A stretch of 64,000 nucleotides of DNA from Triticum aestivum (GCF_018294505.1 NC_057814.1:40269251-40333250), one strand, 5' to 3'. Counted from the stretch's first letter, positions 21,978-32,642 are shown. The notes: generated by a model not told the origin, from the sequence alone. Translations and numbers: made by a program.

Positions 21978-22168
21978 TAAACTACCACCACCACGCCGCT
22001 GTGCAAGGCCATTGGTCCCGGTTGGTGGCACGAACCGGGACCAATTCCACCCTTTGGTCCCGGTTGGTGCCACGAACCGGTACTTACGAGGCTGTGGCCC
22101 CACGAGCACCTTTAGTACCGGTTCGTGGCACAAACCGGTACTAGAGTTTCTTACTAAGCAGTTTTTTA
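21978..22168. repeat. Internal inverted-repeat array between promoters 5 and 2
   Basis: It contains GGTCCCGGTTGGTGGC / ACGAACCGGGACCAA and GTACCGGTTCGTGGC / AAACCGGTACTA palindromes like those at the element ends. Each edge grades directly into a USE (TTTAGTCCCACCTCG), which shares TTTAGTCCC with the array motif. Confidence 0.8.
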
Positions 22169-22210
22169 GTCCCACCTCGCTAGCTGAGAGGCACTAGGAG
22201 CGGTTTATAA
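22169..22210 (+). promoter_or_regulatory. snRNA-type promoter 2: USE + 26 bp + TATA
   Basis: GTCCCACCTCG at 22169-22179, then exactly 26 bp, then TATAA at 22206-22210. The expected start near 22235 coincides with the first base of the hairpin. Confidence 0.68.
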
Positions 22211-22234
22211 GCCCTGAGTGCAGAGACGATGAAG

Positions 22235-22373
22235 AAGAGGTGCAATGCTCACCTCCACGTTGCTTAGCTTCAAGCCTTGAGGAATAAGGTAGACTGCATG
22301 GAGCTATGTGCAGTGCAGTCTACACTATTCCGAAAAGCTTGAAGCAAATCAACGAGCATTGCGCCTCTTTTTT
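22235..22373 (+). ncRNA. Candidate Pol III hairpin RNA 2
   Basis: The base AAGAGGTGCAATGCTC (22235-22250) pairs with GAGCATTGCGCCTCTT (22354-22369) over 16 bp with one G-U. After an internal loop, GCTTCAAGC pairs with GCTTGAAGC and GGAATA with TATTCC. The top stem GTAGACTGCA (22289-22298) pairs perfectly with TGCAGTCTAC (22314-22323) around a 15-nt loop. T6-A-T6 follows. The predicted RNA is about 137 nt and begins and ends at the hairpin base. The stem length and internal loops resemble a plant miRNA precursor. Transcription is not demonstrated. Confidence 0.65.
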
Positions 22374-22380
22374 ATTTTTT
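22368..22380 (+). terminator. T6-A-T6 Pol III-type terminator of hairpin RNA 2
   Basis: Two T6 runs separated by one A overlap the last bases of the hairpin. Confidence 0.58.
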
Positions 22381-22589
22381 AGTAACTTATTACAACTCCG
22401 GACTTCTTATGTTATGACAAAATAAAATAAACTTTAATAAAATTTATGAAAGTAAAATTAACAAAGTATTTTCTGTTCAAAACATTATAAGAAACCTCTA
22501 GTATTATGGAAACTAAAATCATCTAAAATTGATGCAACTAAAATTATCGAAGTATTTTCTATTCAAAATCATTAAAAGCAAAAAAAATT

Positions 22590-22927
22590 CATAAAGAACT
22601 TTTTTTGATAGAAACTTTAATAGCAAAAAGAATTATCATAAAGTAAAATAAATAAGTAATTAGAAACAAAATAAAATAAAATAAATAAGTTTTTTGTTGT
22701 AAGTACAAACAAAACAAAATAAATAAAGCAAAAAAGAAAACACAAAAACTAAATACAGCAAAAAGAATTTTCATAAAGAACTTTTTTGATAGAAACTTTA
22801 ATAGCAAAAAGAATTATCATAAAGTAAAATAAATAAGTAATTAGAAACAAAATAAAATAAAATAAATAAGTTTTTTGTTGTAAGTAGAAACAAAACAAAA
22901 TAGAAAACAAAAAAAACTAAATACAGC
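22590..22927. repeat. AT-rich tandem duplication, period about 181 bp
   Basis: TTTTGATAGAAACTTTAATA recurs at about 22604 and 22785, and the intervening sequence is repeated nearly identically. The spacer lies between the convergent terminators of hairpin RNAs 2 and 3. Confidence 0.75.
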
Positions 22928-22935
22928 AAAAAAAA
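22928..22935 (-). terminator. T8 Pol III-type terminator of hairpin RNA 3
   Basis: A8 on the plus strand is T8 on the minus strand, directly beyond the 3' arm of the hairpin. Confidence 0.55.
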
Positions 22936-23055
22936 TTGTTGGGGCGCTGCCCGCTGGGCCCTCCAACCCTCGGGTTTGCAAATATAGGCCCAGAAGGGCT
23001 AGAGGGCTCAACGGGCAGTGCGCCAAAGTTAGGCCCAGAAGCCTTCTAGAGGAGT
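22928..23055 (-). ncRNA. Candidate Pol III hairpin RNA 3
   Basis: On the minus strand CTGCCCGTTGAGCCCTCTAG (5' arm, about 23017-22998) pairs with the 3' arm at about 22947-22966. Of 24 positions the four differences are three G-U wobbles and one A-C. An outer part (TTGGCG/GCCCCAA) extends the stem, and the loop is about 40 nt. T8 follows. The leader after the TATA box resembles that of hairpin RNA 4, so units 3 and 4 are counterparts in two elements. Confidence 0.6.
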
Positions 23056-23079
23056 CCGAGACAGCAGCCGCGCCGGGGC

Positions 23080-23121
23080 TTTTAAACTGGTACGGGCGCC
23101 CCTCGGCTAGCGAGGTGGGAC
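23080..23121 (-). promoter_or_regulatory. snRNA-type promoter 3 (minus strand)
   Basis: The reverse complement of 23111-23121 is GTCCCACCTCG. After exactly 26 bp a degenerate TATA (TAAAA, within TTTAAAAG) occupies the expected place. Confidence 0.55.
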
Positions 23122-23428
23122 TAAACTTTTGGCCGCGACGCGGGCAGCAAGAGGCCTTTGGTCCCGGTTGGTGCCACCAACCGGGACTAAAGGGGGGAAT
23201 TGGTCCCGGTTGGAGGGGTGCATTGGTCCCGGTTCGTGGCACCAACCGGGACCAATTCCCCCCTTTAGTCCCGGTTGGTGCCACCAACCGGGACCAAAGG
23301 CCTTTTTCAGCAGCGCAAAGGGCGGGAAGCGGCGGCCTTTGGTCCCGGTTGGTGGCACCAACCGGGACTAATGCCTACCTTTAGTCCCGGTTGGTGCCAC
23401 GAACCGGGACTAAAGGCTTTGCTATATA
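23122..23428 (+). promoter_or_regulatory. Inverted-repeat array and TATA box upstream of the Ulp1-type gene
   Basis: Several GGTCCCGGTTGGTGCCACC / GGTGGCACCAACCGGGACC palindromes fill 23150-23412, then TATATAA at 23423-23428. The same TATA in the same place is present in CACTA-2 (39616) and CACTA-3 (63922-63928, minus strand). The array is shared by promoter 3 on the other side. Confidence 0.7.
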
Positions 23429-23846
23429 AGCAAACACTTAGCAAAATTTGCAGATTTCATCTGCAGTTTGCCCCGACGACGCCGACGCCGCCAGGCTGCC
23501 CCGACGCCGCCCGCCGCCCCCGCCGTCGCCGTCGCCGTCGCCAGTGCCCGTCGTCGCCGTCGTCGTTGCCCGCGCCCTCGCCGTCAGCCGCGCCCCTGCC
23601 CCGACGCGCGCCGCCCCGGCCCGTCCCCGTCGTCGCCGTCGCCCTGCCCCGCCCTTCGCCGCCGTCGGCCCCTACCTCGAGCGCGCGCCCACTGCCCCGT
23701 CGCCATCCTCGCCGCCGACCCCGCGGTCCTCACCTTGGTCCGGCCGGCGCCCTCCCTAGCATTGTTTCTTGTTTTTTTTTCATATATATATGCTTGTTTT
23801 TTTATATATATGATGATATATATGCTTGTTATCATAATTGTTTTTG

Positions 23847-23888
<42 letters not shown>

Positions 23889-24069
23889 ATGATTTTTTTG
23901 TAGAATATGATGTTTTTTTCATAGATGATCACATATATGATGTATGCATGGATGTGGATGAAATATGATGTTTTTTTGTTCATAGAACATGATGAAATAT
24001 GAACAATGCATTAGGCAAAACCTTAACTTTTTTCGAAATATGAACATGATGAAATATCAACAATGAAAT

Positions 24070-24320
24070 ATGAACAATGATGAAATAGGAAGAAAGGAGA
24101 AAAAGAGGAGAGGAAGAAGAGGAGAAATAAATAAGAAGAGGAAAAAAGAAGAAAAAGAAGAGGAGAAGAAGAAAGGAATAGAAGAGAAGAAGAAAAAATA
24201 GAAAAAATTCTATTTTTTCTTCTTCTCTCCTCTATTCCTTTCTTCTTCTCCTCTTTTTTTTCTTCTTTTTTTTTCTTCGATCTTCTCCTCTATTCCTTTC
24301 TTCTTCTCCTCTTTTTGTTT
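24070..24320. repeat. Long GAAGAA/TTCTTC inverted repeat
   Basis: Purine-rich GAAGAGGAGAAGAAG sequence to about 24205 is mirrored by its complement from about 24206 (centre ATAGAAAAAATTCTAT). It could form a very long hairpin in RNA. The counterpart in CACTA-3 is at 63040-63300. Confidence 0.75.
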
Positions 24321-24351
24321 CTTCTACGTTTTCTTATGTTTTATCGGGTCT

Positions 24352-24740
24352 GTCGTTGTCGATATACGTACCCCTCTCCCGATAAATTCAACACGAGGGG
24401 GGGTCGATATACCCCCTCCCCGATAATATTATTTTCCCATGTACGTTCATTGTCGTTGTCGATATAACCCCCTCCCGATAACTTCAACACGTGGGGGGGG
24501 GGGGTCGATATACCCCCTCCCCGATAATATTATTTTCCCATGTACATTCATTGTCGTTGTCAATATAACCCCCTCCCGATAACTTCAACACGTGGGGGGG
24601 GGGTCAATATACCCCCTTCCCGATAACATTATTTTCCCATGTATGTATGTCGTCGTTGTCGATATATATAACTCCCTCCCAGATAACTTCGACATGATGG
24701 ACGGTCGATATTTATACCCCCTCTCGACCGTGATAACTTA
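24352..24740. repeat. Minisatellite, about 90-bp unit, four copies
   Basis: Each unit has GTCGATATAACCCCCTCCCG, a G-run, TCGATATACCCCCTCCCCG and TATTATTTTCCCATGTA. The counterpart in CACTA-3 is at about 62745-63030. Confidence 0.8.
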
Positions 24741-24970
24741 TACCACGGGAGCACCCCCCGGCCCTCTCGCTCGACCAGAACTCTCCAGGACACCCAAACC
24801 CTAGAAAAAAACGATGTCGGTCTCCTACCCCCTCCCGCCGCGCCCCTACCCTTGAAGCGTTGCCGAGGCCACCCCAAACCCGGAATAAGCTAGGTCTACG
24901 TTTGCACTAATATATCCACCTGCTGTCATGTTTGTGTAATAATTGCCATGTTGTAATATTTGCAGAAACA

Positions 24971-27900
24971 ATGGAGCACGGACGAGACGAGCAAGCAGAA
25001 GAGGTGTTGGGGGACATAATCTTAGCCGGAAGTGATATCTTGTCGTATCTTAACGACAATGATGGTCTGGAAGAACAGGGTGAAGAAGCAGGCTACGGTG
25101 ATCGAAGAGTGGAGGAGGAAAGACATGATTATGATGGCTCCGGTGACCCAATGCTGGTGCAAGAAGGAGCCCGTGGTGACGGCTCCGGTGACCGAACAGA
25201 GTCCGGCCAGGTAAATATATTAGTTAAGCCTGTGCTGACTAGCTAATTGATGCATTCATTGTTTTGGTATGTACACATATTAATTAACACTCGTCTTTCT
25301 TCTTTTTTCTAGCCCTCCGGATCGAGCACAACTTCGGTAAAGAGACGAGGCCCGAAGAGAAAGTTGCGCTCGGATGAAAGGTTTGAGATCACATCAATCG
25401 CGCGCGACGGCCAACCGATTGAACCCCTCCGGACAAAGGATGCATTTACTGCTCAGTGCGGGGTTCGAGTTAGGGACAAGATCCCGATCAGCATCCACCA
25501 ATGGTATAAGCCTAAGAAGGAAGACCCTGAGGTGTCTTATGTCAATGATATGCAGAAAGATGATCTTAGGACTGAGCTGAAGGCAAATTTCACCCTACCA
25601 CCAGAGGAGGATCCGGAGAAGCCAGTTAAAGAGCAATTAATCAAGTCTCATGCTCTTAAGAAGATGGCCGACCTATTCAGGAGGTGGAAGAATGAGCTGA
25701 AAACGTTTGTCGACAAAGAAGAGACACCAGAATTCATCGGCCGGTATGAGAAGATCAGAGATCACTGGCCCGCATTTGTGGCCCACAAGACATCGGAAAA
25801 GAGTAAGAAGATGTCAGCGACAAACAAGAAGAATGCTGCGAAGAAGAAGCTTCACCATCGCACGGGGTCAGGTGGCTACCTCAAAGCCCGGCCTAAGTGG
25901 GCCAAGGCTGAGAATGATCTGCTTGAAAAAAGGATCGAACCACAGACAATGAACTGGACAGACCGTTGCCGGACTTGGTTCTTCGGGGCTGGCGGAACCT
26001 TGGACCCTGTATCAGGGAGGTGCGTTTGGACGAACGAGCTTTTGAGAATACCAGTCAAGAAGATTCAGCAATATATCGATGCAGCGCAGGAAGGGACGTT
26101 CGTTCCCGACAGAGAGAAGGACGAGCTCACAATGGCCCTCGGGAATCCTGAGCACCCTGGACGGACACGAGGCACGCCAGGCTCCATTCCGTGGAAGGCT
26201 GGTTTTCCGGACGCGTGCGGTTACAAAAGGCAGGAGAGGAGGAAAAAAGTGGAGCAGATCCAAATTCAGAAGCTGCACGAAAGGGTTCAAGTGCTAGAGG
26301 AACGAGACGGCAATCGACATGCCGAAACTACCCCCTCAGCTACACCGCCATCTCAGCGGAGAAGCAGCGTGGCTTCCACCGAGCTGCTTCAGCCGGAGCA
26401 TGTCTTGATGGCTCCTGCTAGCTACCCCGTGGATGCTATCACGGAGTCTCAACATTGCCACCTTATGGCGCAATGGCAGAACTTCAAAGTCAAGGCAGCT
26501 GTTGGCTCTGTTTTACCTCCTGAACCCGGCGCAACCTACCACTGCCGGCCGATTCCAGAAGGATATGCTAAGGTGATGGTGGATGAAATAACGGAGGGAT
26601 TTGAGGACCTCCAGCTTGACCACCCTACCGGTGAAGGGGAGACTCGGCTGGGTTCAGCTCTGAAGACTCCATGCCTATGGCGGAAGGAGCACATCAACCT
26701 TCCGAACTGGACGGCTCCGGCGAGTAAGGGCACTCCGCCTCCTCCTCCGCCTCCTCCTCCGGCGAGTGATCAGGGCACTGATCAGCCTCCTTCTCCGGCG
26801 CGTGGCGGCACTCCGCCTCCTCCTCCGGCGAGTGATCAGGGCACTCAGCCTCCTTCTGCGCCGCGTGGCGGCACTCCGCCTCCTTCTCCGCCTGCGCCGG
26901 CGCGCCAGAGCAGCCAGCCTCCTCCTTCTCCGCCTCGTCAGCAAGGGCGGAAGAGACCCGCCGCCGCTCCGGCTCCTCCGGCGCGTCGTAGTCCTTCTCC
27001 TCCGCCTCGTAAGCAAGGAAAGAAGACAGGCGCAGCCGCTCCGTCTGCTCTGCCGGCGTCTAGCAGTACAGCTGCCAGAGCCGGGAGGCAATACAGATTC
27101 GGTCCTTCTCTGAAGACTCCAGAGAAGTTACCATACGAGAGGACCAAGGAGGAAACCAGGGAGATCGTGCGAGCCGAAGTGACAAACCTCTTTGAAGGGG
27201 TGAAAGCAAAGAAACATCCACCTCCGGAGGAGAAGGTAGATCCGGTGAAAGCAAAGCGCACTCTGGCTGCCCTGACAAAACCACCCAAGTCTCCGCCGAG
27301 AGGCAACTATGAGCGCATTCTTGCAAAGACATATGCCGAAGCGGAGCGGTCGGGAAGTACTGTCAGTGATAAGAGGTTAAAAGAACGACGAGCTGGGAAA
27401 AAAATTGCCCAGCTCGGCGAACAAGCGAACCAATCGTGCCCCCCACTCAAGGTGTCAAAAAACATCGTCGCTAATGATCCGAGGATGGTGGCCGGTTATA
27501 GCAATCTTGGAGATTACCTGCCCGACGATGTACATTATGAAATCATGGAGGTCGACGAACACAAATACCATTACGGGAAGCCTCTCGTCAAAGATGAAAG
27601 GTCTCTAACAACGATGATGCGAAGACTACATGATTGGTACATGAAAACCTGCAGAGAGTCTGATGGGATGAATACTTTGACGCTGAGAGTTAAACCGGAG
27701 CATGACCTCGTTGGAATTGATCTGCTAAATGTTCCATTTGAGGATTTCTTCCAGTTTTACAATCAAAAGGCCCTCGATAAAACAACGATCACTTGCTACT
27801 GTCTGTAAGTAGTACTACTTCTGTCATTAAGTCCCTCTATATAGGTCAGCTCTTTCATTGCATGTATTTATAATTATCCTCACTATATTATGCAGATTGA

Positions 27901-28880
27901 AGATCGCCGAATTGAAGAAAAGACAAATCGGTGATATTGGGTTCATTAACACAAATCTCATATATGCATATACGGTTGAAAACATCCCAAAGAAGCCGAG
28001 GCCAACTTGCTACGATCGTTCGTATTAAATCAAAACAAAGATATAATACTCTTTCCTTACAACTTCAAGTGAGTGTTACTGTCTTCTGCATATTCGGTTT
28101 CCCTTATTAGTCCAGGTTATGATAATGTAATTGATGACTTATGCATGCATGCGCAGCTTCCACTATATTCTCCTAGAGATTAAGCTTGAGCAGGGATTAG
28201 TAACCGTCTTAGACTCGAGACGAAAAGATCCCTAGGACTATGCGAACATGACTCAAATGCTCGAGAAGTAAGTTAAATCGATCATTATCCACCATATCAG
28301 CAACTTTGTTCATTTCCTGATATCAAGTAATTGTTTTCTTTGTCTGGCAGGGTTTGGAGAAAATTCACCACAAAAGCTCCGGGACTGCCGAAGAAGCTGC
28401 AATTTAAACACCCGAAAGTAAGTACTATAGTAGCATGTTCCGCGCATCTCCTAGTGATTGAAGCACTAGTTTCATCAATACCATTTAGCATGCTTACTTA
28501 TCAGTTTGATTGACCTCTATTTCTTGTAAAGTGGTTGTGGCAGGAAGCCGGAAATAATTACTGTGGATACTACATTTGCGAGTCCATCCGCTACACGACC
28601 TGTGAGCGGGGCTACACTGAAGAACAATATGAAGTACGTAAGCAATAATATTCACAATTTTATTTTATTACCATCATTTGTGTGAGTTTCATTTATTCAT
28701 ATATATATATATATGTATTGACCCCCTTCTTCAAATTAGATGTTTCGGAAGCGGGATGAACTCCTAGCACCAGATCGTATGCGAGGAATTCAAGAGGAAT
28801 TGGCGGCATTCTTCCTTGACCACGTGATCGATGAAAATGGAGAATACTATGTGGACCCTGTGTTCCTACAATTTAATTAG
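24971..28880 (+). pseudogene. DUF8039-type / Pro-rich / Ulp1-like cysteine protease gene of CACTA-1
   Basis: Seven exons with GT-AG borders: 24971-25210, 25313-27804, 27896-28068, 28157-28267, 28351-28417, 28532-28633, 28740-28880. The exon sum is 3,326 nt; one base short near 27993 (versus CACTA-3) restores divisibility, supporting the model. Order: acidic N-terminus; Lys-rich region with RTWFFGAGGTLDPVSGRC; DUF8039-like part (about 455-540); Pro-rich repeats (about 547-630); C48/Ulp1 domain with catalytic His (FHYILLEI), Asp (VLDS) and Cys (NNYCGYYICE), plus Gln seven residues before the Cys. Ulp1 enzymes cleave SUMO; such domains are known as captured parts of plant CACTA and MULE elements. 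Breaks are the frameshift in exon 3 and TAG in exon 4 after the catalytic Asp. The N-terminal 890 codons are open. Confidence 0.88.
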
Positions 28881-29267
28881 GATATTGTATTGTAAGGGAT
28901 AATTATTGTATATATGTAGCCGGTAGTGTCGGATAGATATACGAGAACTTGTTGTTCGACCAATCTCTCGGAGAAGGAGAGGTGGTCGATATCACTTCTC
29001 TCTGTATGCATATGTTCATGACGATCTTCTGTTTCCTTCATTTGATTACTAGCTAGCGTGTCTAGACCTCCCCATACGTATATAGTAGGTAGCGTCGACC
29101 AAGCACGGTGATAAGAGAGGACACTTCTCTCTATGAATTAGCTAGCTAACACAATATATGAAACACCTATTAACCCCCCAAAACCCCTAAACCACCCCCT
29201 TTCAAAAAAAACAAAAACCTCAGCTCCTGCCAGCTGCTGACGCGTGGATGCCTATTGGTCCCGGTTG
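28881..29267 (+). other. 3' flank and truncated right end of CACTA-1
   Basis: Noncoding; matches the complement of 58349-58621 in CACTA-3. Only the first unit of the right terminal array remains (TATTGGTCCCGGTTG) before the sequence changes to A2-side flanking DNA. Confidence 0.7.
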
Positions 29268-32200
29268 CATAATTTCAACAATGAACTTCCATCCATCAGA
29301 GTCGAAGCAGGAGCTATATAAAGTTTGAGCATCAGAGAAGGCACCTTCCTCCGATGCCGTGCGCAAGCGGCTTGCTGTGTACCATAAGGAAATTCTTCAT
29401 GCGAGCACTGCTATGGACTGTGCCTCCGGGCAGGAAAAGAAGCGATCAAACGAGACAACCCCGCTAGCCTCCATCTCCGTGCGGCGGCACCGCACTTCCA
29501 TCAGATCGTCCCGGGAATATCGATGGATCGATCGGGAGAGGCGCGCTGTGTGGATCGGGACTAGCTGTGAAAAACGGCCCAAAACGAAAAATATACTAGA
29601 TATCAGTCCAAAATCGGGGGCCCATGGAATTGCAGGGCCCTGTGCTGGACGGCCCTGGTGGCCACTTCTTCAATCTCAATATATTGTGCAGGCTCAGTCT
29701 ATCGAAATGCTCATAGGAGTACAGTCTTTGTATATGCATTCATAGGAATGAGTATATACGTGTATGTATGAGCGCATGCGTTATTACTATACTAAAATAA
29801 AACAAGCGCGCACACACGTGACGATGGCCGAGTCCTTCTAGATCGGTAGAAGCAAAGCAGAAGCAAAAGGGAGCAACAATGGAAAAGTCACGTCCGTAAG
29901 CGATGCACGGATCAAGTGCTGCAGTCTCCATCTTCCGGATAGGCATCGGTACTTGCCACCCTCGATCCATCGGCGAGTCAAACACAAGGGAGGGCGTCCG
30001 AGTCAACAGCGGCAACGGCGGTCGGTATGGTCTCCACACGCACTGCTTGATCGTGGTAGTTGACCGTGTGCTATGTTTCGTTCGCACCTTTCCTGTGAGC
30101 TGCAAATAGGAGTATTTACTACTTCTGTCGACAGCAACATCTTTCTCTTCCGGGAATATTCGAGCTACTTGTACGCCGTGTGCTTGCTAGTTGCTACCGA
30201 TGGATGGAAAAAAAGAAGTACGAAATGAGGTCTGAGCTATCTTTTTAAAAACACTATGCCGTTTATTTTGTTGCAATCAATGATCTTGACCGTCTCCAAT
30301 CCGTCGATGTCAGCAGTCAGCTAGCGGCCCGGTCGCGATCCTACTCCGAGTTCGAACGAGATCCATTGTTAGGGTATCTCCATCATTGGGGGGCTTAGTG
30401 GCATCACGGTTGTGCTGGATCTCAGCCGCGAGGGACAGATCCTGCTAGTGCTGAGGAGGTGGTGGTGGGCGCGCCAAGATTTGTACTTCAATCAGAGAGA
30501 AAGAGTATTTCTCGGCTAATCAAGGATGACTACGGGTGGTGGCTTACACGTGTGGTGTTCGGTGGTGGTGGTTGTTAGCGGCTGCGATTTGTGAGGGCAC
30601 ACTACCATCTCGGTTCAGGCGGATGGCCAGACTTGATGCAATGTTTTGGGCATATATAGTTATCTCCAAGTGAATGCCTTGCACTGAATTCCGTCGATGC
30701 CGGCGACGACAACATCCTCAGTTTTCGGCCAGTTTTTCTTATTAACTTGTCAATTCTCTTCATCTATATGAAAAGTCAGACTTCCTGACTGTTGCTAAAG
30801 AAAACCCTCCACCAACCTTTACTTGTGTGTATAATGTTTTCCTTATATATATGAGAGTCTATATACACATGAGTATATAGAAGGGCTCAATACTTCATGC
30901 ACACTTTCATATTTCCTCGTTCTTCTGACTGACATGTTACCAGAAAAATGAGTAGCAAGCACAGAAATAGAGCAGAGAAGAGGACAAAAGAAGCATTGAA
31001 TACAGGCACAAACACGTAGGATTTAGAGACATCAGGAGAAAGGCAATCCATAATTTGCGAATCAACCTTCCTACAATGTTAGCATGAGCTAGTAGACATG
31101 AATCCGGATGCTAATGGGTACTTGTTGCAACTACAGTTTGCTGATAACTGGCACATGTTTTGATTGACTGCTGAGCTTAAAAGTCATCAGAAAGGATTTG
31201 AGGACTATATGTTCGGCGCATGAACTGAGTGTGTCGTTGCCATCCACGTGTGGATTGTGTAAGTATCTTAGGAAATTCCAAAATTATGTTGTTATGAAAC
31301 TACCAAATATTTTACTATTTTTTAAATGCAGACCAATAAGAGATATTGGGAGAAACAATGGAGCTCGGTAAAATTCTAGGAACCATGAAATTCAGCAATC
31401 GGAGAGCAAATAAGTTTTATACTTTTTTTATTTAGTATCAATATTTTTAATGAACTATTTTTTTTATAAAATCAATGGAGAAGACCATGATGCCAATGTA
31501 ACCCGGCCCCACACGGTTCGATGACGCCTTTGACCGCTCGGTGGCTCGGGGAAGAAGAACATCCAAACGTGAGCTCCCATTTACATCCAAGAGAAAGCAG
31601 AGAGAGCAAGAACAGAAAGAAATAATTGTTTTGCTACAGAAGACAGACCATGCTTGCTTGGAGCTTCGGTCGAAGCGCACAGCTCGGCTCATCATGAACA
31701 AGATCCTAGCTTTCTCGATCCTCAGCTCGTCACCCACAGAGATCGCGGGTGTGGGTGCGCCACGCGCCTGTCCTGGCGGAGCGGCTGTGCCGGCAAGCAA
31801 AAACTTGCTCTTTCACCATAGATTGCCGGGTTGTTCTCACCGTGCCAAACAAAGACATGCTTGTTGATAGGCCCGAGTGCTATACAAAAGAGTCATAGAA
31901 CCGACACATTAGCATTCTTGTCAATAGTCATGTGTATCTATCACCCAACACGTATACATCGTCATCCTCTAGCAGCAAGTATTTTTATCCATTTCTCCGA
32001 GAAGTATTTCGGACGGAGGGAGTAGTTGGGAAAGATTTGACTCCACCACATGGCAACCTGCATCACCTGGATTGATGAATACCATGTTCACGTAAAATAG
32101 ATAACGCTGTGAGTTCCTAATGTGTTGACACATGAGGGCATCGTATGGATCCGTTCCTTTGTTAGTACAACATATATTGGGAGGATCTGCTAAGATTGGC

Positions 32201-32391
32201 ACACTATTCGGCCTGTTGAGAACAACTGGCAGGGGACTTTAGGGTCGATTCAGCAATTAGTACTTGTGTAAATTATCATCTCGACGTTGAATTGTCAGTT
32301 TTGGTGTTGTTTATTACTAATTGATGCACTTGGATTGGACGCCGTTCACACTCACTGGCGTACGTTGACGCTCTCGTCGATCTTCTGCTGG
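29268..32391. other. Spacer between CACTA-1 and CACTA-2, containing block A2
   Basis: No gene is supported. Block A2 occupies 29668-31945. A lone Stowaway-like end (CGGACGGAGGGAGTA) lies at about 32008-32022. Bases 32389-32391 (TGG) are the left target duplication of CACTA-2. Confidence 0.6.
29668..31945 (+). repeat. Duplicated block A2 (partner A1 at 2955-6360)
   Basis: Co-linear, same-strand partner of A1. It lacks the LINE, the 280-bp insertion and the Stowaway found in A1, so it approximates the older arrangement. It keeps only the 3' part of the SINE. Confidence 0.75.
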
Positions 32392-32429
32392 CACTAGTAG
32401 AAAAAGGGTCAAATGTCAAGCACATCAGT

Positions 32430-32642
32430 GCCGGTTTGCTTTTGAGCCGGCACTAATGTGTGCATTAGTGCCGGTTCCAACGGCTAGCCGGCCGCTTTCA
32501 TTAGTACCAGTTCGTGATCGACCTTTAGCACCGGTTCGTGCCACAGACAGGTACTAAAGTGAGTGGTGGCAGGATGTTGTCAGTCCGAGGCCCCTCCAGC
32601 ACCTTTAGTACCGGTTCGTGGCACGAACCAGTGCTAAAGGTC
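32430..32642. repeat. 5' subterminal repeat array of CACTA-2
   Basis: Inverted copies of GTGCCGGTTTGCT, TAGCACCGGTTCGTGCC and GCACGAACCAGTGCTAA. No USE motif follows here, unlike the left end of CACTA-1. Confidence 0.75.

Larger units (their letters stand above)
23429..24970 (+). other. Leader of the Ulp1-type gene: GCC-rich exon, microsatellite, hairpin and minisatellite
   Basis: A GCC/CCG-rich stretch (23460-23755) gives artefactual Arg/Pro/Ala reading frames. (TA)n lies at about 23850-23885. A purine/pyrimidine inverted repeat (24070-24320) and tandem repeats (24352-24740) follow. CACTA-3 has the same order (63890 down to 62745). No coding sequence is supported. The segment is probably 5' leader and intron. 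Confidence 0.6.
16489..29267 (+). mobile_element. CACTA-1 (En/Spm superfamily) transposon, right end truncated
   Basis: It begins CACTAGTAGAAAAC, followed by dense subterminal inverted repeats around GGTCCCGGTTSGTG. Gene order is ORF-alpha (17677-18127), TNP2 transposase (18310-21669), then the DUF8039/Ulp1-type gene (24971-28880). After the last gene the terminal repeat array starts (TATTGGTCCCGGTTG) but breaks off at about 29267, so the 3' terminus is missing. A related element whose 3' terminus is present lies at 57755 (CACTA-3). Five snRNA-type promoters in this window sit in CACTA elements; four of them are here. Confidence 0.92.

Noticed and set aside
23448..23968. Arg/Pro/Ala-rich frames, possible RNA-binding protein
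   Set aside because: Pure GCC/CGC repeat read in several frames, followed by a TA microsatellite; it is the leader of the Ulp1-type gene and has counterparts with different frames in CACTA-2 and CACTA-3.
26675..27091. Minus-strand Arg-rich frame of 138 codons
   Set aside because: Antisense of the Pro-rich linker in the Ulp1-type gene; the same shadow appears in CACTA-3.
31998..32024. Complete Stowaway MITE
   Set aside because: Only one terminus is present, with no inverted partner or TA pair.
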